NCBI RefSeq assembly: GCF_001314325.1
Contig: NZ_CP009429.1
Span: forward strand, 1,550,501-1,614,500
Direction of reading: 5' to 3'
Source of the DNA: Sphingopyxis macrogoltabida
GTDB taxonomy: Bacteria; Pseudomonadota; Alphaproteobacteria; Sphingomonadales; Sphingomonadaceae
DNA: 64,000 nt
Below the pieces are notes generated by a model, which saw only the letters and a list, made by a program, of their open reading frames with translations, searched no databases and was not told where the DNA came from. This document shows, in pieces, positions 61,677 to 64,000 of the stretch (positions within the stretch are counted from its first letter, which is position 1; every line of letters begins with the position of its first letter). Both the position numbers and the translations under genes were made by a program.

Positions 61677-62731
61677 CCGACGATTTGACGTTCAGACCCG
61701 AAGACGACCGCTATCACCAGCTCTCCGACGATCCCTATGAAACCGAGACCAACTGGTGGTCGTTCAACATTCCCGAACGCAAGATCGGCTGCTGGATCCA
61801 CGCGCCCTATTATCCCAATCGCAAGGCGATCACCTGGCGCATCTTCGCCTGGGACGACGAGGGCTATGATCAGGCGCGCATGGCCTATTACCGCAAGGTC
61901 GAGGAAGCGCCGATGCCCGATGCGCCCGACCTCACCGACATCGTCTTTCCCGGCGACAAGCACGGCGGCGGCTACAGCCTGAAAATGATCGAGCCGGGCA
62001 TGAAATACCACCTCCAGTACGAGGACCCGTCGCGCGGCTTCGCGCTCGATTTTACTCACACCGGTCTCCACCAGCCGCACCGCTTCCCGCCGGGCAAGCC
62101 GCCGTTCATGGCGACGCCGCATTATGACCAGCTCGGCCATGTTGAGGGCTGGATGACCCTGCGCGGCGAGCGCATCCGTATCGACGGCATCGGGGTGCGC
62201 GACCGGACGTGGGGGCCGCGCGGCGGGCCGTATGCGGCGAGCCCGAAAGTTTATGCGAATGACATGGAGCGGGTGAAGCATCCCGGCGGCGCGCGGTGGC
62301 GCGAGATCGAGCGCGAGCGGGGGAGGGGGCGTATCCAGTATATCTTCGGCCATCGCCGCGACGGTACCGGATTCCTCGGCTTTGCGCGCGTGCAGGATGG
62401 CGACGCCGACGGCTGGTCGCCGATGAACGCCGGCTGGATCCGCCGCGACGGGACCTTCGGCAGCCTCGACACCGCCCGGTCGCGCATGCGCGTCTTTCGC
62501 AGCCCCAAGACCGGCTGGAGCATGCACATGCAGGTCGAGCTCGTCGACGAGCATGGCCGTGAGATGAAGAGCGAGGGCTTCACCGTCTCGACGATGAGCG
62601 AGGCCGGATATGGCGTGAACCAGTTGATGCGTTGGGACATTGACGGCGGCATCGGCTGGGGCGAGGATCAGGATGTGTGGAATCCGCAGCATTATCTGCG
62701 GATGCTCGATGCGCTGAAAGCCACCGTTTGA
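61673..62731 (+). CDS. Uncharacterised lipocalin-like protein (DUF7064-like motif)
   Basis: Protein of 352 residues, rich in Trp, Tyr and His, without signal peptide. A notable motif is IDGIGVRDRTWGPRGGP (about residues 172-188), of the GxGxRDxxWGxR type seen in CrtC/AttH-like lipocalin-fold proteins of unknown role. The N-terminal half has ETNWWSFNIPERKIGCWIHAPYYPN, and a beta-rich C-terminal half follows. It is coupled to the WS/DGAT gene by ATGA overlap. Function unknown; binding or modification of a hydrophobic molecule is plausible. Confidence 0.75.
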   Translation: MTDDLTFRPEDDRYHQLSDDPYETETNWWSFNIPERKIGCWIHAPYYPNRKAITWRIFAWDDEGYDQARMAYYRKVEEAPMPDAPDLTDIVFPGDKHGGGYSLKMIEPGMKYHLQYEDPSRGFALDFTHTGLHQPHRFPPGKPPFMATPHYDQLGHVEGWMTLRGERIRIDGIGVRDRTWGPRGGPYAASPKVYANDMERVKHPGGARWREIERERGRGRIQYIFGHRRDGTGFLGFARVQDGDADGWSPMNAGWIRRDGTFGSLDTARSRMRVFRSPKTGWSMHMQVELVDEHGREMKSEGFTVSTMSEAGYGVNQLMRWDIDGGIGWGEDQDVWNPQHYLRMLDALKATV

Positions 62732-62736
62732 CCGCA

Positions 62737-63666
62737 ATGTTTTCCGGACTGTCGCTGCCGCTAATGTGCGCGCCGATGAGCTTTGCCTCGTCGGTGCCTC
62801 TGGCTGTCGCCTGCTGCCGCACCGGGGTGGTCGGGGGCTGGCAGGGCGGCACGATCACCCCGTTCGAACAGTTCGAAGATTATCTGAAAGCGCTCGCCGA
62901 CGTCGATGGGGCGCCGCCGATCGCCAACATGCCCGCGCGCTGGGGCACCGACCCAGCCGCCGCCGATCGCCTCGACCTGCTCGAACGTTACCGCGTGCCG
63001 CTCGTCCTTTCGAGCCTCGGCAACCCGTCGGCGCTGGTTGAACGCGTCCACGGCTGGGGCGGGCGCGTCGTTCACGACGTGACGACGATGAAGCACGCCG
63101 AAAAAGCAATCGCCGCCGGTGCCGACGGGCTGATGCTGACCTGCGCGGGGGCAGGCGGGCACACGGGCTTCCTGACCCCGATGGCGTTCGTGCCGGCGGT
63201 GCGGCGGATGTTCGGCGGGCTGCTGATCGTCGCGGGCGGCATTGCCGATGCGCATGGCATTGCGGCGTCATTGGCGCTCGGCGGCGATATCGCCTGTATG
63301 GGCACGCGCTTTATTGCGACCCCCGAAAGCGGGGTGGTCGAGGGGCATCGGGCCATGATTCCCGCCGTGAGCGCCGACGATATCGTCGCATCGGCGGCGA
63401 TGAACGGCGTCCCCGCGCACTGGATGCGCCAGTCGATCGAGGCGGTCGGGCTCGACGCAAAGGCTTTACCCAATGTCCGCTCGCCGATGCCCGAAGGCGT
63501 GATGCCCTGGCGCGACATCTGGAGTGCAGGGCAAAGCGCCGGCCTGATCGATGCGGTGGAGCCCGTTGCCGAGCTGGTCGCGCGGTTGAAGCGCGAGTTC
63601 GAAGCGCTGCCCGTGACCACCGACTGGCGGGCGCGCCTGGCGACAGTTGCGGCGGACTGGTCCTAG
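62737..63666 (+). CDS. Nitronate monooxygenase/2-nitropropane dioxygenase-like flavoprotein
   Basis: FMN-dependent TIM-barrel protein of 309 residues. Family features are LMCAPMSFASSVPLAVACCRTGVVGGWQGG, LTCAGAGGHTGFLTPMAFVPAV and IVAGGIADAHGIAASLALGGDIACMGTRFIAT. The family includes nitronate monooxygenases and enoyl reductase-like enzymes such as FabK; members near beta-oxidation genes may act as 2,4-dienoyl-CoA or enoyl-CoA reductases. I chose ATG 62737; a TTG at 62728 overlapping the previous stop (TTGA) is an alternative. Confidence 0.87.
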   Translation: MFSGLSLPLMCAPMSFASSVPLAVACCRTGVVGGWQGGTITPFEQFEDYLKALADVDGAPPIANMPARWGTDPAAADRLDLLERYRVPLVLSSLGNPSALVERVHGWGGRVVHDVTTMKHAEKAIAAGADGLMLTCAGAGGHTGFLTPMAFVPAVRRMFGGLLIVAGGIADAHGIAASLALGGDIACMGTRFIATPESGVVEGHRAMIPAVSADDIVASAAMNGVPAHWMRQSIEAVGLDAKALPNVRSPMPEGVMPWRDIWSAGQSAGLIDAVEPVAELVARLKREFEALPVTTDWRARLATVAADWS

Positions 63667-64000
63667 TCCATCACCAGCACGATCCGTCCGGCGCGCTGTC
63701 CCGCCGCCGCATCCTCCATCGCCGCGCGAAAATCCTCGAGCGCATAGCTGCGCGCAATCGCAGGCTTCAGCTTGCCCTCGGCGGCGAGCGCGAACACGGT
63801 GTCGCGATTGGCCTCGCTCTTTTCGGGCTCGAAGATGCCGAACTGGCGCACGTCGACGCCGATCAGGCTGGCACCTTTGAGCAACGGCAGGTTGGTCCGC
63901 AGTGCCGCGATGCCCGCGGGGAAGCCGATCACCAGATGGCGCCCGTTCCACGTGAGCGAGCGAAAGGCCGGATCGGTCGCTTCGCCGCCGACCGGATCGA
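63663..64000 (-). CDS. Zinc-type alcohol dehydrogenase/quinone oxidoreductase, C-terminal part
   Basis: Last part of an NADPH:quinone oxidoreductase-like MDR protein; the frame stays open to the right edge, so the N-terminus lies outside the window. The visible part has DPVGGEATDPAFRSLTWNGR and HLVIGFPAGIA, typical of the quinone reductase branch, followed by GKLKPAIARSYALEDFRAAMEDAAAGQRAGRIVLVMD. It probably reduces an activated double bond or quinone. It converges with the nitronate monooxygenase-like gene with a 4-bp overlap. Confidence 0.9.
   Translation of the reverse strand, partial: DPVGGEATDPAFRSLTWNGRHLVIGFPAGIAALRTNLPLLKGASLIGVDVRQFGIFEPEKSEANRDTVFALAAEGKLKPAIARSYALEDFRAAMEDAAAGQRAGRIVLVMD

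Noticed and set aside
1..64000. CRISPR array, tRNA or rRNA genes, transposases, phage genes
   Set aside because: No regularly spaced direct repeats, cloverleaf-like segments or transposase/integrase motifs were recognised by reading; a tRNAscan or profile search could not be run.

Overview
The window looks like chromosomal DNA of a high-GC alphaproteobacterium of the order Sphingomonadales. A Sphingopyxis-like genome is my best guess from gene content and style: a large TonB-dependent receptor, a PhaR regulator, several intergenic palindromic repeats and dense acyl-CoA catabolism. No rRNA, tRNA, CRISPR array, prophage or insertion sequence was recognised.

Region 1 (1-14.3 kb) is a propionyl-CoA module. 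After the end of gor and an SDR-type reductase, a ScfR-type short-chain acyl-CoA regulator reads leftward. Its start lies beside a tight array of TTTGCAAA-like boxes in front of pccB. The rightward run then encodes both propionyl-CoA carboxylase subunits (pccB, pccA), methylmalonyl-CoA epimerase (mce), methylmalonyl-CoA mutase (scpA), biotin synthase (bioB, the cofactor supply for the carboxylase) and MetY. Four small exported proteins are interleaved, three of them translationally coupled to their upstream neighbour. Together the enzymes convert propionyl-CoA to succinyl-CoA.

Region 2 (14.3-39.5 kb) is mostly housekeeping and mixed function: CsaA-like tRNA-binding protein, POT peptide transporter, MAPEG protein, cyclase-family hydrolase, MHS-type MFS transporter, a secreted repeat-like protein, alanine racemase, a 1049-residue TonB-dependent receptor, PhaR, an archaeal/eukaryotic-type prolyl-tRNA synthetase, RNase R, an MmyB-like regulator, a universal stress protein, the E2 (pdhC) and E3 (lpdA) subunits of a 2-oxoacid dehydrogenase, a methyltransferase, a PAP2 phosphatase, an exported amidohydrolase and a tyrosine phosphatase. 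Several gaps carry REP-like inverted repeats. Two of these are pairs of perfect 26-bp arms.

Region 3 (39.5-64 kb) is a catabolic island for acyl-CoA substrates: eight acyl-CoA dehydrogenase-family genes in four adjacent long/short pairs, four enoyl-CoA hydratases, a double hot-dog MaoC-like dehydratase, an SDR, a thiolase, an alpha-methylacyl-CoA racemase-like CoA transferase-family protein, an AMP-forming acyl-CoA ligase, a thioesterase, a WS/DGAT-type acyltransferase, an uncharacterised 352-residue protein, a nitronate monooxygenase-like protein and the end of a quinone oxidoreductase. Paired dehydrogenases and the racemase-like gene are typical of branched, steroid-like or isoprenoid acyl-CoA degradation, but the substrate cannot be read from the sequence. 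Three divergent promoters in this island each carry the same palindrome, AGTTATATAACT (one copy with a single change), which defines a candidate regulon whose regulator is not in the window. A different palindrome, TTGACGTAAACGTCAA, precedes the ACAD-ACAD-SDR-thiolase operon. Propionyl-CoA from this island could feed the module of region 1; that link is inference.
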